A stretch of DNA of 64,000 nucleotides from Paenibacillus artemisiicola. GTDB lineage: Bacteria > Bacillota > Bacilli > Paenibacillales > Paenibacillaceae. The notes below the pieces were generated by a model. It was not told the origin of the DNA. It searched no databases and saw only the letters and a program-made list of their open reading frames with translations. Of this stretch, positions 8,479 through 15,697 are shown piece by piece. The stretch is taken from contig NZ_JAGGDJ010000001.1 of the NCBI RefSeq assembly GCF_017652985.1, positions 1 to 64,000 on the forward strand, written 5' to 3'. Numbering within the stretch: the first letter of the stretch is position 1; each line of letters starts with the position of its first letter. The position numbers and the translations under genes were made by a program.

Positions 8479-8922
8479 TCCTATCGCAGCGCGAAGCGTC
8501 GGGCGCACCGTGTAGTTGCGTTGCGCGAATTCGCGCCGCTTGCAGCGCTTGCATCGCAAGGAATCGCCGGCGTTCACCGAGCCGCAACGCACGCTGCCAA
8601 CGCCGGAAAACCGTTCCCCGAGGGGAACGGTTTTTTTGTTTTCGCGGCAACGGAGGCGGGATGGAGGCCGGATCTAGATCGTGCCGCGTCGCCCGAGCCG
8701 GGAACGAAAACCGGAAGCATCGCGCCTTGACCCGGAGCGGCCGGCGATTCGGGCTTGAACGGAGCCGCGGCGAAGCTGCGGAGCCGGCTCCGGCGCGCGG
8801 GAGCGGCAGGAAAATCCTTTCATTCGGCGGCCGCAAAATAATGTTTGCTGCCCCCCGTTCGCAGTGGTAGTTTAGTAGTTACCAGGCAATTTACGAGACG
8901 CGGGGAGGTTGGATGACGGTAC
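8479..8922. other. Spacer of about 440 bases with a terminator but no gene
   Basis: Contains a perfect 14-bp palindrome (GCGCGAATTCGCGC, 8523-8536), the terminator at 8607-8637, and a GC-rich stretch leading to the carboxypeptidase start. I found no supported coding frame or clear promoter in it. Confidence 0.6.
8607..8637 (+). terminator. Rho-independent terminator
   Basis: AAAACCGTTCCCC, loop GA, GGGGAACGGTTTT with a further T run. It ends the aldo/keto reductase transcript. Confidence 0.9.
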
Positions 8923-10155
8923 ATGAAGGCTCTTGTGTGGAAACGCCGGCTGGCGGCGCTCCTGGTTCTGGCTTCGTTCGGCTGGGCAAGTCCGGTCCGC
9001 GCGGAGACGGCGGACGACGCGCGGCCCGAGCTGGCTTCCGAAGCGGCCGTGCTGATCGACGCCAAGACGGGAACCGTCTTGTACGCGCGCAATCCGGACG
9101 AGCAAGAATATCCGGCCAGCATCACGAAGATCGTCACGGGCATAATCGCCATCGAGGATGTATCGGATTTGGCGGCGACCGTCACGGTGTCGAAGGAAGC
9201 GCGCGGCGAAGACGGAACGCGCGTTTATTTGGCGGAAGGCGAGAAGCTGCCGCTGCTGAATTTGCTGTACGGCATGCTCATGAACTCCGGCAACGACGCG
9301 GCGACGGCCATCGCCGAGTACGTCGACGGCTCGAAGGCGAAGTTCGCGGAGCGGATGAACGCGTTCGCGAAGGACAAGGCCGGCGCGGCGAACACGCATT
9401 TCGTCAATCCGAGCGGGCTGCCGGACCCGCGGCAGTACACCACGGCGATGGACATGGCGAAGATCGCGCGCTACGCGATGCAAAACGAGCTGTTCCGCAC
9501 GATCGTCGGCACGAAGCGCATGCCCTGGAACGGTGAAGAATGGAAGTCGGAGCTGATCAACCATAACGAAATGCTCGGCCGGTACGAAGGGACGACGGGC
9601 GTCAAGAACGGCTACACGGGCGACGCCGGCTTCACGCTCGTCACGTCGGCGAAGCGAGGCGGCATGGAGCTGATCGGCGTGCTGCTGAAATCGCCGACGA
9701 AGTCGCTGTTGTACAAGGACATGACGAAGCTGCTCGATTACGGGTTCGACCGTTTCGCGCTGCAGCAAGTAACGGCGGCGAATCCCGCTTATCCGCTCGC
9801 GGCCGGCGCGGAATTCGTCCGGACCGGACCGCTGTACGCGGTGGTGCCGAGGGGCGAGACGCCGGCGGTATCCGTCTTGCCGGACGGCGAAGTGCGCGTG
9901 CGGACGTCGCTCGGCGTCGCCGCGGCCGGCCGGCTGCGGCCCGCGGTTCCGTCGCTCGCGGCGATCGCGGCGCGCTACCCCGCGGTCAAGGCGGCGGAGC
10001 TGCGCGAGGACGATGGCGGAAAGCGCGCGCGGGAGCCGGGATCGGCCAAAAAAGCGGAAATTTTCGTCGTATGGGTCGGCATGCTCGTCTATCTCGCCCT
10101 GATCGCCGCCATCCGCGCGAAACGTCACCGGCTGGAGCGCGAGCGCAGCTTCTAG
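8923..10155 (+). CDS. D-alanyl-D-alanine carboxypeptidase (S11, DacF/DacB-like)
   Basis: 410-residue penicillin-binding protein that trims the terminal D-Ala of peptidoglycan stem peptides. It has a signal peptide (KRRLAALLVLASFGW, cleavage near VRA-E), the nucleophile motif SITK at residues 66-69, the SGN motif at 122-124, and a third motif reading KNG at 228-230 where KTG is usual. A C-terminal membrane helix (about 385-402) followed by Arg-rich residues anchors it. The GGGGAGG ribosome binding site is 14 bases from the ATG, rather far; a stop codon at 8914 excludes earlier starts. Spore-cortex DacF-type enzymes are the closest type, but vegetative roles are possible. Confidence 0.9.
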   Translation: MKALVWKRRLAALLVLASFGWASPVRAETADDARPELASEAAVLIDAKTGTVLYARNPDEQEYPASITKIVTGIIAIEDVSDLAATVTVSKEARGEDGTRVYLAEGEKLPLLNLLYGMLMNSGNDAATAIAEYVDGSKAKFAERMNAFAKDKAGAANTHFVNPSGLPDPRQYTTAMDMAKIARYAMQNELFRTIVGTKRMPWNGEEWKSELINHNEMLGRYEGTTGVKNGYTGDAGFTLVTSAKRGGMELIGVLLKSPTKSLLYKDMTKLLDYGFDRFALQQVTAANPAYPLAAGAEFVRTGPLYAVVPRGETPAVSVLPDGEVRVRTSLGVAAAGRLRPAVPSLAAIAARYPAVKAAELREDDGGKRAREPGSAKKAEIFVVWVGMLVYLALIAAIRAKRHRLERERSF

Positions 10156-10248
10156 CAACTGTCGAAAATGTTTCCAAGCAGAGGTAAAACGGGTGCAGAC
10201 GGCGTATATATAGCATGTAACCGTATCCAAAACGAGGAGATGGTAGCG

Positions 10249-10536
10249 ATGAAACTATCGGTGGAACAGTCGGCCGCACGTTGGTATATCAGGGAAATGG
10301 ATTTGTCGGACGGCGATCATTTGCGCATTTTCGTCAGGCTTGGCGGCAGCGGCAGCGTTCAACCGGGCTATTCGCTCGGCGTGATGAAGGACATCCCCCG
10401 GGACCCGGGAATCAAGGACGTCGTGGAAGGCATCACGTTCTATATGGAGTCGGACAATCTGTGGTTTCTGGAGGAGCGCGAGCTGATCATCCGGTTCATG
10501 GAGCAGGAAGACGACATCTCGATGGATATCGAATGA
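10249..10536 (+). CDS. HesB/IscA-like fold protein (YneR type)
   Basis: 95 residues from ATG 10249, chosen because AACGAGGAG lies upstream; an in-frame start at 10168 is possible but lacks one. The VRLGGSGSVQPGYSLGV core matches the HesB-like fold of B. subtilis YneR. The three cysteines that bind Fe-S clusters in true IscA/HesB proteins are absent, so cluster carriage is unlikely and the role is unknown. It is a single cytosolic acidic domain. Confidence 0.82.
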   Translation: MKLSVEQSAARWYIREMDLSDGDHLRIFVRLGGSGSVQPGYSLGVMKDIPRDPGIKDVVEGITFYMESDNLWFLEERELIIRFMEQEDDISMDIE

Positions 10537-10691
10537 AACGGAACGCGATGAAAGACGGAACTCGAAACTTGGGCTGCGCATCAAATGAACTCGAAAAAGA
10601 CGGCTAACGCGTTGCCCGAATCGAATACTCGACCGGCGAATACTTAAATCGGCGCTAGAAGCTAAGCAGCCCCAGAAACGGAGCGACGGAC

Positions 10692-11207
10692 GTGAAGCTG
10701 TACCATTTCAGCGAAAATCCCGACATTCAGCGTTTCGTCCCGCGGCAGCTGCCCTACCGGCTGCACGAGCCCGCCATGGTATGGGCGATCGACGAGCGCC
10801 GCGCGTGCAACTATTACTTCCCGAGGGACTGCCCTCGGGTTTGCTTTTGGACGGAGGCGGAGACGACCGCCGAGGACCGGGAGCGGTTCTTCGGCTTCTC
10901 CCGCGCGAGCCATATCGTCGCCGTGGAGGCCGGCTGGCTGGACCGGATCCGGGACGCGAAGCTGTACCGCTACGCGTTCGAGCCCGGTCCGTTCGAATCG
11001 TACGACGGGAACGCGGGCTATTACGTCGCGCGCCATGAGGTCGAGCCGGCGTCGGTGGAACGGCTGGACGACTGCCTCGGCCTGCTGGCGGCCGCGGGCG
11101 TCGAGGTCCGCGTCACGCCGTCGCTGCATCCGCTGAAGGAGGCGCTGCCGGCGTCGACGGTGAACTTCTCGATGATCCGCATGGCCAACGCGCGGCCCGA
11201 ACCGTGA
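10692..11207 (+). CDS. DUF6886-type conserved hypothetical protein
   Basis: 171 residues starting at GTG with MKLYHFSENPDIQRFVPRQ, the conserved opening of a family found in Bacillota and assigned DUF6886 from memory. Conserved features include the YHFSE start, an Arg-Ala-Cys-Asn core (RRACNYYFPRD) and SRASHIVAVE. It looks like an intact cytosolic enzyme-like domain reminiscent of ADP-ribosyltransferase-type folds, but that is only a guess. The ribosome binding site (GGAGCGACGG) is weak. Confidence 0.72.
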   Translation: MKLYHFSENPDIQRFVPRQLPYRLHEPAMVWAIDERRACNYYFPRDCPRVCFWTEAETTAEDRERFFGFSRASHIVAVEAGWLDRIRDAKLYRYAFEPGPFESYDGNAGYYVARHEVEPASVERLDDCLGLLAAAGVEVRVTPSLHPLKEALPASTVNFSMIRMANARPEP

Positions 11208-11229
11208 ACCGGCGAGCGGCCGGCCGACC

Positions 11230-11258
11230 TTGCTCCGGGGGACGATGCCCTCTATAAT
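11230..11258 (+). promoter_or_regulatory. Sigma-A promoter of the LysR gene
   Basis: TTGCTC at 11230-11235, 17-base spacer, TATAAT at 11253-11258; the LysR start is 33 bases downstream. Confidence 0.7.
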
Positions 11259-11291
11259 GGTTCCATGAAGCCGGCAAGGACGTGAAGCAGC

Positions 11292-12167
11292 ATGGATTTC
11301 AAGAAATACAAGACGTTTCAGGTCGTCGCGGACACGCTCAACCTGACGCGCGCCGCCGCCCGGCTCGGCTATTCGCAGCCGACGATCAGCCTCCAGCTGC
11401 AGTCGCTCGAGCAGGAACTCGGCGTGACGCTGCTCGGCCGCAGCGGCAAGAAGACGTTTTTGACCCCGGCCGGCAAGCTGGTCAAGCATTACGTGGACCA
11501 GACGTTCGCGCTGATGGAGGAGATGGAGGCCGAGCTTCGCAAGCTGGAGCATCCGCACGGACTCCTGACCGTGGCGGCGCCCGAATTTTACTGCACCCAC
11601 TACTTATCGCTGATTCTGCACTCGTACATTGCCGAGAATCCGGAGGTCAAGCTGCAGCTGTTCTCCTGCGACAGCAACGACGCCATGAAGAAGGTCGCCG
11701 CGAACGAGGCGGACCTGGCCATTATCGCCGGGCCGTGCAAGTCGCCGCAGATGGAGACCGTGCCGCTCGGGCGGGAGGATCTCGTCCTCGTGACGACGCG
11801 GGAGCTCTTGGAGCGGCACGAGCTGTCCGACTTGCTGGAGACGTACCCCTTCATTACGTACAAGTCCGGCTCCAATATCCAGCGGCTCGTGAACGAATGC
11901 CTGAACGACTACGGCTTCGCGCCGGACAAATACATCGAATGCGTCTCGGACGAGACGATCAAGCGCACGGTGCTCTACAACACCGGCACGGCGCTGCTCG
12001 GCGCGGCGCTCGTCGAGGAGGAGCTGCGCAAGGGCGCGCTGGCGGAGATTCACCGGTTTCCGCGCAAGATCGAGACGAATATGGTCATTCTCAAGAAAAG
12101 GATCGCGGAACAAAACATTCGTTCCTTCGCGGAAATCGTCCAGCGGATATGGAAAGAATGGGACTGA
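11292..12167 (+). CDS. LysR family transcriptional regulator
   Basis: 291 residues with the N-terminal winged helix (FQVVADTLNLTRAAARLGYSQ, residues about 8-28, then PTISLQLQSLEQELG) and a C-terminal periplasmic-binding-like effector domain. It is transcribed in the same direction as the arginase gene, not divergently, and is closed by its own terminator. It may regulate the arginine genes downstream, but the usual divergent LysR-target arrangement is missing, so its target is unknown. Confidence 0.93.
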   Translation: MDFKKYKTFQVVADTLNLTRAAARLGYSQPTISLQLQSLEQELGVTLLGRSGKKTFLTPAGKLVKHYVDQTFALMEEMEAELRKLEHPHGLLTVAAPEFYCTHYLSLILHSYIAENPEVKLQLFSCDSNDAMKKVAANEADLAIIAGPCKSPQMETVPLGREDLVLVTTRELLERHELSDLLETYPFITYKSGSNIQRLVNECLNDYGFAPDKYIECVSDETIKRTVLYNTGTALLGAALVEEELRKGALAEIHRFPRKIETNMVILKKRIAEQNIRSFAEIVQRIWKEWD

Positions 12168-12191
12168 CGCGGATTTTTCGCGAGACGCTGC

Positions 12192-12220
12192 CCCCGTCGG
12201 CTTCGGCCGGCGGGGTTTTT
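12192..12220 (+). terminator. Rho-independent terminator after the LysR gene
   Basis: CCCCGTCGGC, TTCG tetraloop, GCCGGCGGGG (one G-T pair) and five Ts. It insulates the arginase gene from LysR transcription. Confidence 0.9.
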
Positions 12221-12350
12221 CGGCGCCGCGCGGGGGATTTCCGCCATCATTGCGTTTTCTAATCGTAATCATTGGATTATTCAATTTTTTACGCAAAAAT
12301 CGCTATGCTACAATTAAGGATACCGACAGGTTGGAGAAGGAGTGCTGCAT

Positions 12351-13262
12351 ATGAACGCGGTAAAGAAAACGGACATCACGGTAATCGGCGTACCGCTGCA
12401 TTATGGCGCGGACCGCAAAGGCGTGGATTTGGGGCCGGACGCGATTCGGGGAGCTAACCTTCACGAACGGCTGCACGCGCTCGGCTACGCCGTCGAAGAC
12501 GCGGGCGACCTGCGGGTCGACCGGACGCTGCAGCCTCCGGCGCCGGGCGAGAAGCTGAAATATTTGGCCGAGATCGCGCGGGTCAACAAGGAGCTGTACG
12601 CCGCCGTCGCGGACCACATGGGCAAGGGGCGGTTCCCGCTCGTCCTGGGGGGCGACCACAGCATCGCGATCGGCACGATCAAAGGCGTGCTGTCGCGCGT
12701 GAAGCGGCTCGGCGTCATCTGGTTCGACGCGCATACCGACGTGAACACGGAGGCGACGACGGCGTCGGGCAATATCCACGGGATGTCGCTCGCGGCCGTT
12801 CTCGGCTACGGCCATCCCGATCTCGTCTCCATCGGCGGAACGGACGCGAAGCTCCGGCCGGAGAACGTCGTCATCATCGGCGCGCGGTCCGTCGACCCCG
12901 GCGAACGGGCGTTCCTGAAGGAGAAGGGCGTGAAAGTGTTCACGATGCACGACATCGACAAGCACGGCATGAAGCAGGTCATGGAAGACGCCATGGCCAT
13001 CGTCGCGGACGGCACGGACGGCGTGCATCTGAGCCTCGATCTCGACAGCATGGATCCGGGGGACGCGCCGGGGGTCGGCACGCCGGTCACCGGCGGCATG
13101 TCGTACCGCGAGTGCCATTTCGCGATGGAGCTGCTCTATGAGCGCCAGCTGCTCGTCTCGGCGGAAGTCGTGGAAGTGAATCCGATGCTGGACCACCATA
13201 ACAAGACGGCCGTGGCGGCGGTGGAGCTGATCGGCTCGGCGTTCGGCGAACGCATCCTGTAA
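12351..13262 (+). CDS. rocF: Arginase
   Basis: 303-residue manganese arginase, converting arginine to ornithine and urea. All ligands of the binuclear Mn site are present: His103 in GGDHS, Asp126/His128/Asp130 in DAHTD, and Asp230/Asp232 in SLDLDSMDP. ATG 12351 is chosen over GTG 12342 because GGAGAAGGAG ends at 12342. An AT-rich region at 12260-12300 and TACAAT at 12309-12314 probably hold the promoter. Followed after 60 bases by ornithine aminotransferase, the next enzyme in the pathway. Confidence 0.96.
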   Translation: MNAVKKTDITVIGVPLHYGADRKGVDLGPDAIRGANLHERLHALGYAVEDAGDLRVDRTLQPPAPGEKLKYLAEIARVNKELYAAVADHMGKGRFPLVLGGDHSIAIGTIKGVLSRVKRLGVIWFDAHTDVNTEATTASGNIHGMSLAAVLGYGHPDLVSIGGTDAKLRPENVVIIGARSVDPGERAFLKEKGVKVFTMHDIDKHGMKQVMEDAMAIVADGTDGVHLSLDLDSMDPGDAPGVGTPVTGGMSYRECHFAMELLYERQLLVSAEVVEVNPMLDHHNKTAVAAVELIGSAFGERIL

Positions 13263-13264
13263 AG

Positions 13265-13282
13265 CCGGCCGGCGCCGGCCGG
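13265..13282. repeat. 18-bp perfect palindrome between rocF and rocD
   Basis: CCGGCCGGCGCCGGCCGG is identical to its reverse complement and sits directly after the rocF stop. No T run follows, so it is more likely an mRNA-stabilising hairpin or processing site than a terminator. Confidence 0.6.
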
Positions 13283-13322
13283 ACGAAGAAAAAACCGACA
13301 GAGCCGGAAGGAGCGTGACGGC

Positions 13323-14516
13323 ATGACGAACGCGACAACCCGCATCATCGATCAAACGGAACGATTCGGCGCGCGCAATTATCACCCGCTGCCGATCGTC
13401 ATCGCGAAAGCGGAGGGCGTATGGGTCGAGGATCCCGAAGGCAACCGCTACATGGATATGCTGAGCGCCTACTCCGCGCTGAACCACGGCCATCGCCATC
13501 CGCGCATCGTCGCGGCGTTGAAGGAGCAGGCCGACAAGGTCACGCTGACGTCGCGCGCGTTCCACAACGAGCGGCTGGGCGAATTTTACGAGAAGCTGAG
13601 CCGCCTGACGGGCAAAGACATGATCCTGCCGATGAACACGGGCGCGGAGGCGGTCGAGACGGCGGTCAAGGCGGTTCGCCGCTGGGCGTACGACGTGAAG
13701 GGCGTGCCGGCGGGCGAAGCGGAAATCATCGTCTGCGACGGCAATTTCCACGGGCGGACGGTCACCGTGACGTCGTTCTCTTCCTCCGACGAGTATAAAC
13801 GCGGCTTCGGGCCGTTCACGCCGGGCTTCCGGATCGTGCCCTACGGCGACCTCGAGGCGTTGAAGGCGGCGATCACGCCGAATACGGCGGCGTTCCTCGC
13901 GGAGCCGATCCAGGGCGAGGCCGGCATCGTCCTGCCGCCGGCCGGGTATTTGAAGGCGGCGAGCGAGCTGTGCCGCGCGAATCAGGTGCTGCTCGTCGCC
14001 GACGAGATCCAGACGGGCTTCGGCCGCACGGGCCGGCTTTTCGCGTGCGATTGGGAGGACGTCGTCCCGGACATGTACGTCCTGGGCAAAGCGCTCGGCG
14101 GCGGCGTGTTCCCGATCTCGGCGGTCGCGGCGGACGCGGCGGTGCTCGGCGTGTTCGAGCCGGGCTCGCACGGATCGACGTTCGGCGGCAATCCGCTCGG
14201 CTGCGCGGTCGCGATCGCGGCGCTGGACGTGCTGGAGGACGAGGCGCTGGTTAAGCGCTCGGGCGAGTTGGGTACGTATTTCTTAGACTTGCTGCGCGGC
14301 ATCGCCAGCCCGGCGATCAAGGAGGTCCGCGGACGCGGGCTGTTCATCGGTCTCGAGCTGCATGGCGAGGCCCGGCCGTATTGCGAGCGGCTGAAGGCGC
14401 TGGGCCTCTTGTGCAAGGAAACGCACGAGACGACGATCCGGTTCGCGCCGCCGCTCACGATCTCGAAGGAGCAGCTCGACTGGGCGTTCGCGCGGATCGC
14501 GCGGCTGTTCGACTGA
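13323..14516 (+). CDS. rocD: Ornithine--oxo-acid aminotransferase
   Basis: 397-residue class III PLP aminotransferase that makes glutamate-5-semialdehyde from ornithine. The PLP lysine is Lys256 in [10 protein letters not shown]; upstream are the [11 protein letters not shown] motif and the N-terminal [15 protein letters not shown] typical of RocD. GGAAGGAG precedes the ATG. It lies in an operon after rocF, and the product spontaneously cyclises to the P5C oxidised by RocA further downstream. Confidence 0.96.
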   Translation: MTNATTRIIDQTERFGARNYHPLPIVIAKAEGVWVEDPEGNRYMDMLSAYSALNHGHRHPRIVAALKEQADKVTLTSRAFHNERLGEFYEKLSRLTGKDMILPMNTGAEAVETAVKAVRRWAYDVKGVPAGEAEIIVCDGNFHGRTVTVTSFSSSDEYKRGFGPFTPGFRIVPYGDLEALKAAITPNTAAFLAEPIQGEAGIVLPPAGYLKAASELCRANQVLLVADEIQTGFGRTGRLFACDWEDVVPDMYVLGKALGGGVFPISAVAADAAVLGVFEPGSHGSTFGGNPLGCAVAIAALDVLEDEALVKRSGELGTYFLDLLRGIASPAIKEVRGRGLFIGLELHGEARPYCERLKALGLLCKETHETTIRFAPPLTISKEQLDWAFARIARLFD

Positions 14517-14552
14517 ATGGCGCTGCGGAGGTAGAATAGCGGTAGGCGAGCC

Positions 14553-14627
14553 GCGAAGATACCGGTCGCGAAGGTACCGGCCACGAAGGTACCGGTCACA
14601 AAGATGCCGTTCGCGAAGGAAACGCGA
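14553..14627. repeat. Five degenerate 15-bp tandem repeats
   Basis: Units beginning at 14553, 14568, 14583, 14598 and 14613 follow the pattern GCGAAGGTACCGGTC with one to several changes each. They fill most of the spacer between rocD and the second arginase-like gene. Confidence 0.85.
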
Positions 14628-14669
14628 GCGCAAGACGACTAAATTAGCGTGAGAGGTGGCGTAAGCGCA

Positions 14670-15629
14670 ATGGCGGATACCAAGCAGGAGACGGATACGA
14701 AGCGCGAGACGGAATCGACGAAGAAGCTGAGCCTGATCCAAGTCCCGTTCGGCTTGGGCGCCGGCAGGCCGGGCAGCGAGGCGGCGCCGGAATCGATGCT
14801 GCAGGCCGGGCTGCTCCGGCAGCTGCGCAAGACCGCGTTCGCCGTGACGTCGGAGGCGAATATCGAGGGCGGCAACGACGCGGGCGCGTCCGCGGACGGA
14901 ACCCGGAGCGGCGCGGCCAAGCACCTGCCCGAGGTGCTGGATACGGGCCGGCGGGTCGCGTCCGAAGTCGCGGGGGCCGCGGGCCGGGGCGAGCTGCCGC
15001 TCGTACTCGGCGGCGACCGCAGCGTGACGATCGGCGTGCTGGCGGGACTGGCCGCCGCCGGGAAACGCGCGGGCGTCATCTATTTCGACGCGCATGCCGG
15101 GCTGAACACGGAGGCGGCGAGCCCGACGGGCGGCGTCGGCGGCATGGCCTTGGCCTCGGCGCTCGGCCTCGCGAAGCCGGACGCGCGGGACTTCGCGGAC
15201 GGGCTGGACGGCCCCGCCGCCGACAAGCGGCGCGTCGTGCTCATCGGCGTGCGGGACGTCGAGCCGGAGGAGCGGGCGCTCATCCGCGCCGAAGGCATCG
15301 CCGTCTTCACGATGCACGAAGTCGACCGGATGGGCATCGAGGAAGTCGTCCGCCGGGCGGTCGACATCGCCGGGGACGGCACCGACGGCATCCACGTCAG
15401 CTTCTCCGCGGATTGCCTCGACCCGCTCGAGGCGCCCGGCGTCGCGCTGCAGGTGCCCGGGGGCCTGACGTACCGGGAAGCGCACTTCGCCTGCGAGCTG
15501 CTGGCGGAGACGGGGCGCGTGGCGTCCATCGACGTGGTGGAGGTCAACCCGCTGCTCGACGAGAGCCGGCGCACGTCCCGGCTGGCGGTCGGCCTGATCG
15601 CTTCCCTGCTGGGCAAACGAATCCTTTAA
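14670..15629 (+). CDS. Arginase-family protein with degenerate metal site (probable pseudoenzyme)
   Basis: 319 residues, clearly homologous to the rocF product along its length: matching GGD-S, YFDAH, FTMHEVDRMG, DGTDGIH and VEVNPLLDE segments. Three of the six arginase Mn ligands are changed: the His of GGDHS is Arg117, the second Asp of DAHTD is Gly144, and the first Asp of DLDSMDP is Ser246. Asp140, His142 and Asp248 remain. Normal arginase chemistry is therefore unlikely. The N-terminus has a Lys/Glu/Thr-rich extension. GTG 14649 is an alternative start, but GAGAGGTGG supports ATG 14670. It may be a partner or regulator of the RocF oligomer. Co-transcription with rocFD is likely. Confidence 0.9.
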   Translation: MADTKQETDTKRETESTKKLSLIQVPFGLGAGRPGSEAAPESMLQAGLLRQLRKTAFAVTSEANIEGGNDAGASADGTRSGAAKHLPEVLDTGRRVASEVAGAAGRGELPLVLGGDRSVTIGVLAGLAAAGKRAGVIYFDAHAGLNTEAASPTGGVGGMALASALGLAKPDARDFADGLDGPAADKRRVVLIGVRDVEPEERALIRAEGIAVFTMHEVDRMGIEEVVRRAVDIAGDGTDGIHVSFSADCLDPLEAPGVALQVPGGLTYREAHFACELLAETGRVASIDVVEVNPLLDESRRTSRLAVGLIASLLGKRIL

Positions 15630-15631
15630 AC

Positions 15632-15687
15632 AACGACAGCCGCTGCGCCGTCGCGATCCGAGAATCGCGCGCGCAGCGGCTGTTGTC
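15632..15687. terminator. Long hairpin between the convergent arginase-like and RocR-like genes
   Basis: A 17-bp stem (AACGACAGCCGCTGCGC and its near-complement, two mismatches) encloses a smaller GCGAT/ATCGC hairpin. No long T run is present. Its position between convergent genes suggests transcription termination or insulation. Confidence 0.6.
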
Positions 15688-15697
15688 ATGACGGCGG

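Noticed and set aside
14553-14627. CRISPR array
   Set aside because: This and the other arrays have contiguous 6-16-bp units without spacers, and there are no cas genes.
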